64,000 nucleotides of DNA from Shewanella putrefaciens (GTDB taxonomy: Bacteria; Pseudomonadota; Gammaproteobacteria; Enterobacterales; Shewanellaceae): positions 1,940,501-2,004,500 of the forward strand of contig NZ_CP066369.1 of NCBI RefSeq assembly GCF_016406305.1. The letters are read 5' to 3'. Shown in pieces: positions 53,885 to 62,763 of this stretch. The first letter of the stretch is position 1, and every line of letters starts with the position of its first letter. Both the position numbers and the translations under genes were made by a program. The notes beneath the pieces were generated by a model. That model was not told the DNA's origin and did no database searches. It worked only from the letters and a program-made list of their open reading frames with translations.

Positions 53885-54205
53885 TTATTTTTTATTAGCT
53901 AACTCTGCCATGATGGCTAAGACATCCTCATAGGAGATGTTAAATTCCCGAGATAAATTGATAATCTTTGTTTTGTAGGTTTGAACATGCTCTTGCAATG
54001 CAAGCTGATGTTTCTTTTCTTCGACTAATTCGTTAACTGTTTCTTGCAATATCAATAGTCGACGTAAACTATAGTCGAGGGATTTGATATATTTTCCCAT
54101 CTGTTGTTTGTTACGGGCTTGCTCAAGATCCGCTGAGACTTTTTTATCATATCCATATTCATCAAGAGCCGCGATTGCGCTCTGTAAATCAAGATCAGTA
54201 GTCAT
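53885..54205 (-). CDS. Hypothetical coiled-coil protein
   Basis: A 106-residue soluble, highly charged helical protein. The middle (about 50-80, LLILQETVNELVEEKKHQLALQ) looks coiled-coil and the end reads NISYEDVLAIMAELANKK. The N-terminal coil and the GxSxxDxL-like end loosely recall the oligomerisation part of H-NS/MvaT-type proteins, but there is no DNA-binding tail, and I would not name it. It is monocistronic between the DUF885 and rraA genes. Confidence 0.6.
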   Translation of the reverse strand: MTTDLDLQSAIAALDEYGYDKKVSADLEQARNKQQMGKYIKSLDYSLRRLLILQETVNELVEEKKHQLALQEHVQTYKTKIINLSREFNISYEDVLAIMAELANKK

Positions 54206-54439
54206 TTGGTTTTCGCTTTATAACAAAGAAAATAGAGGAACTAAATAATGATATCACTTAGGTAAAAACCCTAAGAGGTTGTCACAGGACGTTAACTATC
54301 ACAGATTATAATGTGAATGCCAATTTTCACCAAGCAATTAGAAGTCAAAATTAAATAAAAACTGTGCCGTTTTTGTTTTGGCCTTGTCGAGGTCTACAAT
54401 AATGGGTAGTCTAAATTTTTAACCAGTGCGGAGATTCAA

Positions 54440-54934
54440 ATGCTTGATCTATTACCTGATTTGTTCGACCACTATCCTTCGAAGCTCACCCTATTACCGC
54501 TCACCTTTACTGCATTTGGTGGAAAACGTCTTTTTTGGGGCGAGATTGTGACTGTGAAGTGCTTTGAAGACAACTCTAAAGTGAAGGAGGTGCTGGCACA
54601 GGATGGTCATGGCAAAGTGTTGGTCGTCGATGGCGGCGGTTCGGCCCGTAGGGCGCTTCTAGGTGATCTTATTGCCCAAAGTGCGTTAGATCATGGCTGG
54701 CAGGGCGTGGTGATCAATGGCTATATCCGCGATGCGGCGAGATTGGCAACCTTTAACCTTGGGGTCTACGCACTCGGTGCTATGCCGATAAAGACAGATA
54801 AATTGAACCAAGGACAAGTGAATGTGCCTATAGAAATAGGGGGCGTACTCGTTAAACCCGGGATGATGATTTATGCGGATCAAAATGGGATCGCCATTAG
54901 CGAGGAGTCGTTGAACTTTGCCTTTTTAAATTAA
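54440..54934 (+). CDS. rraA: RraA family protein
   Basis: A 164-residue protein of the RraA/menG-like family. E. coli RraA inhibits RNase E, and other members are HMG/oxaloacetate aldolases. Visible motifs are VVDGGGSARRALLGDL, VINGYIRDAARLA (substrate Arg/Asp in the family) and LVKPGMMIYADQNGI. The role (RNase E inhibitor or aldolase) cannot be separated by sequence alone. The ATG at 54440 fits the family N-terminus (MLDLLPDLFDHYP). asmA follows 44 bp later. Confidence 0.87.
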   Translation: MLDLLPDLFDHYPSKLTLLPLTFTAFGGKRLFWGEIVTVKCFEDNSKVKEVLAQDGHGKVLVVDGGGSARRALLGDLIAQSALDHGWQGVVINGYIRDAARLATFNLGVYALGAMPIKTDKLNQGQVNVPIEIGGVLVKPGMMIYADQNGIAISEESLNFAFLN

Positions 54935-54978
54935 GGCTCGATACTTGAATGTAAGATGCTATCGATAAGGATGTTTAT

Positions 54979-56805
54979 ATGAAATTGATTAAGTGGCTTT
55001 TAGCTATTTTGGTGACCTTAGTATTGGTCGTTACCTTATATCTCACGGTATTTTTTGATCCGAATGACTTTAAACCTGAAATAGTCAACGCCGTGAAAAA
55101 ACAAACGGGTCGCGAGTTAGTGATTGGTGATGATCTCTCATGGACATTTTTCCCCACTATTGGCATTAATTTAGGGGGAATTTCGCTCTCAAATCCTGAG
55201 GGTTTTACACCTAAGTCTATGCTTGAAGTGAATAAAGCCATAGCGGAAGTGGCCTTGATGCCACTCCTGAGTAAAGAGATTGAAATTGCCCAATTGAGTT
55301 TGGACGGCGCTACAATCAATTTAGTTACCCGCAAGAATGGCAGTTCAAGCTTAGATGGGTTAACGGGGGATTCTGCTGCTAAAGCTAGCTCTGCCAGTGA
55401 ACCTGCCACTAAAACTCAGCTTGCAAGTATCGAGGTGGGCGGTGTTGCTATCACCAACACACAAATCAATTTGATCGATGAGGCTAAGGGGCAGACGCAA
55501 ACATTTACCCTAGAGAGCTTAACCTTAGGCGCATTTTCCCTTGATAAGTTTGCCCCCATAGCCTACGAATTTACGGCATCCTTAGCCGAGATGAAAGTGA
55601 GCAGTAAAGGGGAGGGTGAAATTAAACTGAGCGCAGATTTCAATCAATTAGTTATTGATAAATTCAATATTGACACTGTGATTGAAGGTGACAGCATCCC
55701 TAATCAAAAAGTGAGCACCGCAATTAGTCTAAACACTCAAATAGCCTTAGATAAAAAGCAACTGTCTGCGGATATTATGAAGCTGAGCGCCGCGGATATG
55801 AGTGCTTCGGGCCAATTAACGCTGAATTACGGCGGGAAAGTTCCGCAAATTAATGCCGATTTCCAAGTGGGTGATATCGATCTTGATGCTCTATTGCCAA
55901 AATCTGCAACAACAGAAGGAACAGAAAAAACCGCTCAGGCAACCACTGCCGCCAAAGCCTCTGAACCTGATTTAAGTGCGCTTAAGTCCCTCGATATGAA
56001 GCTTAAATTGGCGGTGAAATCCATTAAGGTCGCTAATCTTTCCACTCAGAACTGGCTGCTAGACTTAGGCGTCAAAGACGGGGTCGTTGATCTAAAACAG
56101 CTAACCGCCGATTTATACCAAGGTAAGTTGATGGTAAACGCACAAGTGGATGCGCGTCAGAGTGTGGCGAGTTATCAATTTGATAAGCGAGTGACGGGTG
56201 TACAAGTGAGATCGTTACTTAAAGATTTTGCCGAGGTGGATTTATTAGCAGGAACGGCCAATATCAATATTAAGGGAAAAGGTAAGAGCCTGATCCCTGA
56301 GCTGCTAAAGAAAAATCTGCTCGCAAATGGCCGCTTTGATGTGACCGATGGCGCCCTCTACGGCGTTAATATTCCACAGATGATCCGCAGTGCTCAGGCT
56401 AAGTTAAAGGGAGATTTATCGGCAGATACGAAAGAGGAGCGTAAAACCGACTTTTCGAGTCTGACGGGGAATTTTTCCCTTGAAAACGGTATCGCAACCA
56501 ATCCCGATCTTGCTATGTCATCACCCTTACTACGGTTAGCGGGTAAGGGCAGTGCAAATTTATTGACCGAAACATTAGACTATAAATTGACGACCAGTTT
56601 GGTTAATTCACTTAAAGGTCAGGGGGGAAGTGAGAAAGATGCATTGGTGGGGGTCGATATCCCATTAGCCATTACAGGGACTTTCCAAAAGCCAGAATAT
56701 GCCTTAGATACTCAGGCATTACTCAACAATCAGTTGAAGGAAGAAACCGATAAGGCCAAGGAAAAGTTACAGGATTCTCTACTGAAAAAGTTAGGTGGTT
56801 TTTAA
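54979..56805 (+). CDS. AsmA family protein
   Basis: A 608-residue inner-membrane-anchored periplasmic protein. An N-terminal membrane helix (about 4-27) precedes VFFDPNDFKPEIVNAVKKQTGRELV, which is diagnostic of AsmA. The long middle part is beta-rich, with a Ser/Ala-rich linker around 130-155 and 325-345, ending in a Lys/Leu-rich tail. AsmA-type proteins are thought to transfer phospholipids toward the outer membrane. It follows rraA by 44 bp and is convergent with mltD. After the stop the DNA has near-repeats of GTTGGCTTTTA. Confidence 0.87.
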   Translation: MKLIKWLLAILVTLVLVVTLYLTVFFDPNDFKPEIVNAVKKQTGRELVIGDDLSWTFFPTIGINLGGISLSNPEGFTPKSMLEVNKAIAEVALMPLLSKEIEIAQLSLDGATINLVTRKNGSSSLDGLTGDSAAKASSASEPATKTQLASIEVGGVAITNTQINLIDEAKGQTQTFTLESLTLGAFSLDKFAPIAYEFTASLAEMKVSSKGEGEIKLSADFNQLVIDKFNIDTVIEGDSIPNQKVSTAISLNTQIALDKKQLSADIMKLSAADMSASGQLTLNYGGKVPQINADFQVGDIDLDALLPKSATTEGTEKTAQATTAAKASEPDLSALKSLDMKLKLAVKSIKVANLSTQNWLLDLGVKDGVVDLKQLTADLYQGKLMVNAQVDARQSVASYQFDKRVTGVQVRSLLKDFAEVDLLAGTANINIKGKGKSLIPELLKKNLLANGRFDVTDGALYGVNIPQMIRSAQAKLKGDLSADTKEERKTDFSSLTGNFSLENGIATNPDLAMSSPLLRLAGKGSANLLTETLDYKLTTSLVNSLKGQGGSEKDALVGVDIPLAITGTFQKPEYALDTQALLNNQLKEETDKAKEKLQDSLLKKLGGF

Positions 56806-56960
56806 TGCTAGTTGGCTTTTAGCGTTGGTTGGCTTTTAATGTGAGGTGGCTTTACCGTTAGATAGCTTTTAAAGAAACGCCCGAAGTTGTTTTAGCAGTT
56901 ACCAAATAGCCATTTCAGATAGTTGAGTACTTTTGTGCCGTGCCTAGTACTAAAAATATA

Positions 56961-56993
56961 AAAAAAAGGCAGCGTCCCGAGGTCGCTGCCTTT
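56961..56993 (-). terminator. Terminator after mltD
   Basis: A 10-bp stem AAAGGCAGCG / CGCTGCCTTT (56965-56993) with a 9-base loop; on the minus strand seven T follow. Confidence 0.85.
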
Positions 56994-57021
56994 GTATATC
57001 TGTCGAGCTTAGGCCAAGCAT

Positions 57022-58569
57022 TTAGGCGCTTAACTTGCTCTCATCAACCACCAGTTTTAACACTTGACCGGGTTGGATATATTGCGATGGCGTTAAGCCA
57101 TTCCACTCTAATAACTCGGCTACAGTAACGTTAAATTTGCTGGCGATCCGCGCTAATGAATCGCCGGATTTCACCTTATAACTCACAGTCCGAATTTGTT
57201 CCGCCGTCACTTGAGCCTGTGGCGCTATGATGGTGAGCTGCTGCCCTACATGCAATTTGCTGCCTTTATTCAAATGGTTCCATGCTGTTAGCTGCTTTAC
57301 ACTTACCTTATGCTGGTGGGCAATTTCCCATAGGGTATCGCCTGATTGCACCTTGTAGGTCAACTGGGGACCCGTTGCTAGAGCCCGAGTTTTCTTCGGT
57401 AATTTTTGACTCGTTGATATGGCGTACAGCTGTTTATCATCCGCAGATACCGGAATGATCAAATGTCTACCTGCCACAATAGTATTGTTTTTCATCCCAT
57501 TAGCGGCACGGATGGCGGCAATGGTCGTATGGTGATTTTTTGCGATTACCCCAATGCTATCGCCGGGTTTTATGGTGTATCTCAACCAACTGACCCGTGC
57601 TTCGCTTTCTGTTTCTGCGAGGGCTTTTTTGAATTCTTCAGATTTATCAATTGGTAGCACTAAAGTGTGCGGTCCCAATGGCGAGGTTGCCCAACGGTTA
57701 TAACCTGGGTTGAGTTTTTGCAGCTCAAGGGTGGTCATATTGGCAAGCCCTGCGGCCATCGCAAGATCAATCTGGCTATCGATATCCACAACCTCAATGG
57801 TAGGGCTGTTCTCAATGGGGGCTAAACTGATGCCATACTCGTCCGCATGTTTAATGACTTCGGCGAGTGCGAGTAATTGAGGCACATAGCGTTCGGTTTC
57901 TTTGGGCAGATTAAGAGACCAAAAATCGGTTTCAAGCCCTTTTTCCTCATTGCGTTTAATGGCATTGAGTACTCGAGATTCGCCGGAATTATAGGCGGCG
58001 AAAGCATAGAGCCAATTATTATTGGTTTTCTCGTAGAGATATTCCAGCATATCCAACGCCGCAACTGTGGATGCCGGGACATCACGGCGCCCGTCGTACC
58101 ACCAGTTCATTTCTAGGCCAAAATGGTTGGCCATGGGTGTGGTAAATTGCCATAAACCCGAAGCAGCACTGGCAGATGAAGCAGAAGGATCGAAGGCACT
58201 TTCGATAATGGGTAGTAGCGCAATCTCAATAGGAAGATGACGTTTTTCAAGCTCTTCCACAATCATGTACATGTAGGGCGCCGCGCGCTCTGAAATGATT
58301 TCTAGATGCTTTGGGTTCTTAATGTACCAATCACGGTATTGATTAACCAATTTCTGATCCGGGATAGGTAATTGCATTCCCTGACGAATTCGTTCCCACA
58401 CATCGGTAATTTGAGCCGATTCGGCTGGGGATGCGAGGTAATACTGTGGGACTGTATTTTCGGTTGCGACGGTTTCAGCTTCTGGCTTAGTAACCTCGTG
58501 GTTGTCTAAGGTCTGACAACCAGTGAGCAGGGCAAATCCCCCTACTACAACATAAAGTGATACTCTCAT
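57022..58569 (-). CDS. mltD: Membrane-bound lytic transglycosylase D
   Basis: A 515-residue lipoprotein muramidase with lipobox LLTGC (Cys18). The SLT domain has catalytic Glu123 in LLPIIESAFDPSASSASAAS and GLWQF. Three LysM repeats (about 335, 405 and 462; YTIKPGDS, YKVQSGDT, YKVKSGDS) bind peptidoglycan. Length is a little above E. coli MltD (452) because of the third LysM. It is followed by a terminator. Conserved order mltD-gloB-yafS-rnhA-dnaQ. Confidence 0.93.
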   Translation of the reverse strand: MRVSLYVVVGGFALLTGCQTLDNHEVTKPEAETVATENTVPQYYLASPAESAQITDVWERIRQGMQLPIPDQKLVNQYRDWYIKNPKHLEIISERAAPYMYMIVEELEKRHLPIEIALLPIIESAFDPSASSASAASGLWQFTTPMANHFGLEMNWWYDGRRDVPASTVAALDMLEYLYEKTNNNWLYAFAAYNSGESRVLNAIKRNEEKGLETDFWSLNLPKETERYVPQLLALAEVIKHADEYGISLAPIENSPTIEVVDIDSQIDLAMAAGLANMTTLELQKLNPGYNRWATSPLGPHTLVLPIDKSEEFKKALAETESEARVSWLRYTIKPGDSIGVIAKNHHTTIAAIRAANGMKNNTIVAGRHLIIPVSADDKQLYAISTSQKLPKKTRALATGPQLTYKVQSGDTLWEIAHQHKVSVKQLTAWNHLNKGSKLHVGQQLTIIAPQAQVTAEQIRTVSYKVKSGDSLARIASKFNVTVAELLEWNGLTPSQYIQPGQVLKLVVDESKLSA

Positions 58570-58819
58570 GGAAAACGGTAGTCCTCTGTTAGTGCATTGT
58601 CAGGGCTTCATTTATGCCAGTTATATTATTAACCGAATAATTTTAATGAAGATAATGACAACACAGAGCGCAAAGTATTCACGCAAAAACGAGCCATTCT
58701 ATGGGATCTTTTCTATCTTGTCCCTTAATTATCTCACATAGTGTAAGGCTATTATTGACTTACCTTATCAAAGGTGGGAAAAACTGTATAAATTTCAAGC
58801 GGAAATAAAACTGTTTCTG

Positions 58820-59623
58820 CTAAAAAATATCTTTCCACTGTCTAAGTAGGGTAAAGCAGGTGAGTTTATCTAATTTGCTGGAATCTTGAATGTTGAAATG
58901 CTGTTTTATGCTACTCAGTATATTTAGGTCATCTGGGCGTAAAAACGGATTGATGGCTTGTTCTAATGCGATGCTAGAGGGGATGGTTGCCTTGCCTTGT
59001 GCACGCAGTTCGGCAGCTTGTCGAGCATATGCCTGTAATGCGGTGTTGTTTGGATCGACCGTTAGGGCAAACTTAAGATTTGCGAGGGTATATTCATGGG
59101 CGCAGTAAACTTGGGTATTGGCGGGTAGGTTTGCCAGTTGGTTGAGGGAGTGGAGCATTTGCTGGGGCGTTCCTTCAAACAAACGGCCGCAGCCAGCACT
59201 GAATAACGTGTCACCGCAAAAAAGAGCATCTTCGATAACATAGGCAATATGGCCTGCGGTATGGCCAGGAACACTAAGTATTTGTATTTTATGCTTGAGA
59301 AACGGAAGTGATAGCGCTGCGGTAACACTGGGATCAAGTGGTATATTGATCCCGTTAATAGCTTCATTGTGTGGTCCATACACATTGAGGACGCCCTGGG
59401 TTGTTTGCTTTACATATGCCACTAACTCCGCGACACCGTCAGTATGATCCCTATGGTGATGGGTGAGTAAAATGCCCGCAAGCGTTAGCCGATGAGCCTC
59501 AATATAGGCAATGACCGCGTTGGCATCGCCAGGGTCTACCACATAAACTTGGGATAGCGTTCCTGGTTGTAACACCCAGATATAATTGTCATTAAAGGCA
59601 TTAATCGCTGTTATAGTGAGCAT
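58820..59623 (-). CDS. gloB: Hydroxyacylglutathione hydrolase (glyoxalase II)
   Basis: Hydrolyses S-lactoylglutathione to D-lactate in methylglyoxal detoxification. It is 267 residues, with the metallo-beta-lactamase signatures [32 protein letters not shown] and [10 protein letters not shown]. The ATG at 59623 gives the family N-terminus [16 protein letters not shown]; an upstream ATG at 59674 would add 17 residues. It is divergent from yafS, as in E. coli. Confidence 0.94.
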   Translation of the reverse strand: MLTITAINAFNDNYIWVLQPGTLSQVYVVDPGDANAVIAYIEAHRLTLAGILLTHHHRDHTDGVAELVAYVKQTTQGVLNVYGPHNEAINGINIPLDPSVTAALSLPFLKHKIQILSVPGHTAGHIAYVIEDALFCGDTLFSAGCGRLFEGTPQQMLHSLNQLANLPANTQVYCAHEYTLANLKFALTVDPNNTALQAYARQAAELRAQGKATIPSSIALEQAINPFLRPDDLNILSSIKQHFNIQDSSKLDKLTCFTLLRQWKDIF

Positions 59624-59787
59624 AGAACTACCTATAGCTGTATTTCGATTTATAGATAAGGTTATTATCCACAAGTGGACGGTGCTTGGCGACTGTTGCC
59701 GTTTTATTGGAAGCGATTGAATGGGTGATGTTTATACCCAGTATCGATTCATCTATGGCAATGTTTTATGGTGGAAGGAGGAACTTT

Positions 59788-60522
59788 GTGTCGTATTTCA
59801 GTACTGAACGCAAACCCGAGCAATGGGAAGACTTGCCGAATGGTTCCGCCTTACAGCAAGCGGTTGCTGAGAAATTAACCCATTGGTGGCCTAGGGTTTT
59901 TGGGTATCATTTGTTGAAGCTCGGCCCTTTAAGTGCAGAGCTGTCGAGTATGGAATCACCCGTTGCCCACCACTTTTCCCTCACGGCCAGCGACAATGCC
60001 TCCATAGTTGGGGATTTTTGTCATCTGCCGCTGCAAAATGGCGTTATAGATGCGGTAGTGATGAGTCTACTGTTAGAGTTTGAGCCCGATCCCTACCGCA
60101 TTTTACGTGAAACTGACAGAGTGCTGATCGCCGGAGGGTATCTATTTATTGTGGGGTTTAATCCATTAAGTCCGGTTTTTTTAGGCAAATTGTGGCCTAA
60201 ATATCAAGATTGTCTCCCCTGGAATGGGCGTTTTTTTATGCCATCACGGGTACGAGATTGGCTTGGCCTTTTGGGGTATCAAGTGGTGAGTGACGAGCGT
60301 TTAGTGTATCACCCCTTAATTGGCGAGTTTAATGAAGGGCGTTTTATGCAGCAAACCTTGGCTTCTTGGTTACCGAGTACGGGCAGTTTATATCTGATTG
60401 TGGCGCGTAAATTAGAATCGCCATTAACGCCAATTCGCGATAAACGCAAAGTATTGCAACCTAACTGGACCACCGCCCCCACGGCGGGACGTTCAGGGCA
60501 TTTATCCGAACATGTAAAATAA
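59788..60522 (+). CDS. yafS: YafS-like SAM-dependent methyltransferase
   Basis: A 244-residue cytoplasmic class I methyltransferase. Parts of the fold are visible in DAVVMSLLLEFEPDPYRILRETDRVL and GGYLFIVGFNPLSPVFLG. The SAM motif I (GPLSAELSS) is weak. I chose GTG 59788 because AAGGAGG lies 6 bp upstream; upstream in-frame starts would add about 34 hydrophobic residues. Synteny with gloB and rnhA supports yafS. The methyl acceptor is unknown. The LysR gene follows by 23 bp. Confidence 0.8.
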   Translation: MSYFSTERKPEQWEDLPNGSALQQAVAEKLTHWWPRVFGYHLLKLGPLSAELSSMESPVAHHFSLTASDNASIVGDFCHLPLQNGVIDAVVMSLLLEFEPDPYRILRETDRVLIAGGYLFIVGFNPLSPVFLGKLWPKYQDCLPWNGRFFMPSRVRDWLGLLGYQVVSDERLVYHPLIGEFNEGRFMQQTLASWLPSTGSLYLIVARKLESPLTPIRDKRKVLQPNWTTAPTAGRSGHLSEHVK

Positions 60523-60545
60523 CGTAGCGTAGAAACGAGTGTGAT

Positions 60546-61439
60546 ATGCGAATTACCTTAAGGCAACTTGCCGTATTTGAAGCCGTAGCACGTAATGGCC
60601 AGGTTGCTAAAGCGGCGGATCAAGTCAATTTATCGCCTCCGGCCACGTCTATGGCATTGGCCGAATTAGAAAAACAGCTCAATGCGCGCCTATTCGAACG
60701 GATAGGCAATCGGCTGCAGCTCAATTCTCAAGGGAATTTATTATTGCCACTGGCAACGGAGTTGCTTCACCGGGTCGAGCAAATTGAGCAGGCTTTTACC
60801 ACTCAAGGTGGGGACTTGGTGGGACACCTAAGTGTCAGCGCCAGTTCCACTATCGGTAATTATCTCCTTGCAAAGGCGGCGGTGGCTTTTTGCCAGCAGC
60901 ATACTCAAACCCATGTTGATGTGGCGATCACTAACACCCAGGATGTGATCCAATCCGTGGCACAGTTTCGCTCGGAAATGGGATTTATCGAAGGACATTG
61001 CACCGACAATCGTCTAAATGTTGAGGCATGGCATAAGGACAGATTATTGGTATTTTGCCATCCGGCGCACCCCTTAGCCGGGCAAACTGTTACACCTTCT
61101 ATGGTGAGAGGTCAATCTTGGGTACTGAGGGAGGAAGGTTCGGGAACCCGAGAATATTTTGTAAATGCGGCTAATGAACTGGATATGCAGCCCGAGGCCA
61201 AGTTCTGTTTCACTACGCCCGATGCGATAAAACTGGCCGTTAAACAAGGTGCAGGCTTAGGGGTATTATCTGAACTCACACTGGATAAAGACATCAGCCG
61301 TAAAGAATTAGCCCTAGTGACGATAGAAGGCTTAGTCCTGGAGCGGCAATTTTATCGCATTACCCATAAGAGTCGCCAAGCGACGTCTTTAGGGCAGGCA
61401 TTTGTGCAGTTTTGTGGGAATTTCTTTAATATTTCTTAG
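60546..61439 (+). CDS. LysR-family transcription regulator
   Basis: A 297-residue regulator with an N-terminal winged helix (MRITLRQLAVFEAVARNGQVAKAADQVNLS in part) and an effector-binding domain (about 90-290). The binding domain resembles the CysB/CbbR-type fold (LVGHLSVSASSTIGNYLL; REEGSGTREYF). The effector and targets are unknown. It is probably co-transcribed with yafS and convergent with rnhA. In E. coli no regulator lies at this place, so it is an insertion into the conserved order. Confidence 0.87.
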   Translation: MRITLRQLAVFEAVARNGQVAKAADQVNLSPPATSMALAELEKQLNARLFERIGNRLQLNSQGNLLLPLATELLHRVEQIEQAFTTQGGDLVGHLSVSASSTIGNYLLAKAAVAFCQQHTQTHVDVAITNTQDVIQSVAQFRSEMGFIEGHCTDNRLNVEAWHKDRLLVFCHPAHPLAGQTVTPSMVRGQSWVLREEGSGTREYFVNAANELDMQPEAKFCFTTPDAIKLAVKQGAGLGVLSELTLDKDISRKELALVTIEGLVLERQFYRITHKSRQATSLGQAFVQFCGNFFNIS

Positions 61440-61483
61440 GTAAAATGGCGGGGAGGCACAAATACCCTTGGCAGTATAGTAAG

Positions 61484-61954
61484 TTAAGGTTGGTAACCTT
61501 CGTCAACTTGGGTTGGGTTTGCTTCTGCGGCAGTGCGGGCGAGGATATCGCAGCGTTCATTTTCTGCATGCCCCGCATGACCTTTTACCCACTGCCAGTC
61601 AATCTGATGTATTTGTGAGGCCTTATCGAGGCGTTTCCACAAATCCACATTTTTGACAGGCGTACGGTTAGAGGTTATCCAGCCTTTTTTCTTCCAGTTG
61701 TGGATCCACGTCATGATCCCTTGACGCATATATTGGCTATCGCTCGTGAGCACCACGCGGCAGGGCTCTTTTAAACTTTCCAAGGCGATGATAGGTGCCA
61801 GTAATTCCATGCGATTATTGGTTGTGAGGGCAAAACCGTCGGACATCTCCTTTGTATGGCCTTTATAATTCATTACAATGCCATAGCCACCGGGTCCGGG
61901 GTTGCCTAAGCAAGAGCCGTCGGTGAAGATGTGGATCAGTTTTAGTTCAGTCAT
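61484..61954 (-). CDS. rnhA: Ribonuclease HI
   Basis: A 156-residue enzyme cutting RNA in RNA-DNA hybrids. Catalytic acids are in [14 protein letters not shown] (Asp), [10 protein letters not shown] (Glu), LTSDSQY (Asp) and the closing ENERCDILA (Asp), with the basic protrusion [12 protein letters not shown]. Size matches E. coli RNase HI (155). It is divergent from dnaQ, the conserved arrangement. Confidence 0.95.
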   Translation of the reverse strand: MTELKLIHIFTDGSCLGNPGPGGYGIVMNYKGHTKEMSDGFALTTNNRMELLAPIIALESLKEPCRVVLTSDSQYMRQGIMTWIHNWKKKGWITSNRTPVKNVDLWKRLDKASQIHQIDWQWVKGHAGHAENERCDILARTAAEANPTQVDEGYQP

Positions 61955-62024
61955 CGAATTGTTACCATTGCCGTGAATTTCGGCCGAGTATAACTAAAAA
62001 TTGTCATAAGAAGCGCATAAAAGT

Positions 62025-62753
62025 ATGAATATTATCTCAAACGCCAGTCGTCAGATTATTCTGGATACTGAAACTACGGGTATGAACCAGGGCAGTGGTG
62101 CCGTCTATTTGGGACACAGGATCATTGAAATCGGCTGCGTTGAAGTCATCAACCGTCGCCTGACTGGCCGCTATTTTCACCAGTATATTAATCCCGGACA
62201 AGCTATCGATCCCGAAGCCATTGCGGTGCACGGTATTACCGATGAGCGCGTTGCGCATGAGCCGCGGTTCCACCAAATCGCCCAGCAGTTTATCGAGTTT
62301 ATTGACGGTGCTGAAATTGTCGCCCATAACGCCAACTTCGACGTGAGCTTTATGGACCATGAGTTTTCACTGCTGCAGCCTCAAGGTCCGAAAACGGCCA
62401 GCATTTGTGACATCCTCGATACGTTAGAAATTGCCAAATTTTTGCATCCAGGGCAAAAAAATAACCTCGATGCCCTGTGTAAACGTTATGGTATCGATAA
62501 CTCCCGTCGTCAGTACCATGGCGCATTATTGGATGCCGAGATCCTCGCCGACGTCTACTTAATCATGACGGGCGGTCAAACCAAATTCAATTTATCAAAT
62601 GAAGAAGCCGGGCAAGAGGCGGGCGGGATCCAAAGGTTTGATCCTAATTCACTTAATCTTAAAGTGATCAGCGCATCGGCCGATGAACTAGTCATGCATG
62701 AACAACGCCTTGATTTAGTCGCAAAATCAGGAAAATGCCTCTGGAGAGGATAG
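62025..62753 (+). CDS. dnaQ: DNA polymerase III epsilon subunit
   Basis: The 242-residue proofreading 3'-5' exonuclease of the replicative polymerase. Exo motifs are ILDTETTG (Asp, Glu), HNANFDVSFMDHE and HGALLDAEILAD (His, Asp). The C-terminal tail that binds the alpha subunit follows. It is divergent from rnhA, and a TIGR03503-type gene starts 10 bp after its stop, so the two may be co-transcribed. Confidence 0.96.
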   Translation: MNIISNASRQIILDTETTGMNQGSGAVYLGHRIIEIGCVEVINRRLTGRYFHQYINPGQAIDPEAIAVHGITDERVAHEPRFHQIAQQFIEFIDGAEIVAHNANFDVSFMDHEFSLLQPQGPKTASICDILDTLEIAKFLHPGQKNNLDALCKRYGIDNSRRQYHGALLDAEILADVYLIMTGGQTKFNLSNEEAGQEAGGIQRFDPNSLNLKVISASADELVMHEQRLDLVAKSGKCLWRG

Positions 62754-62763
62754 ATAATCGGTT

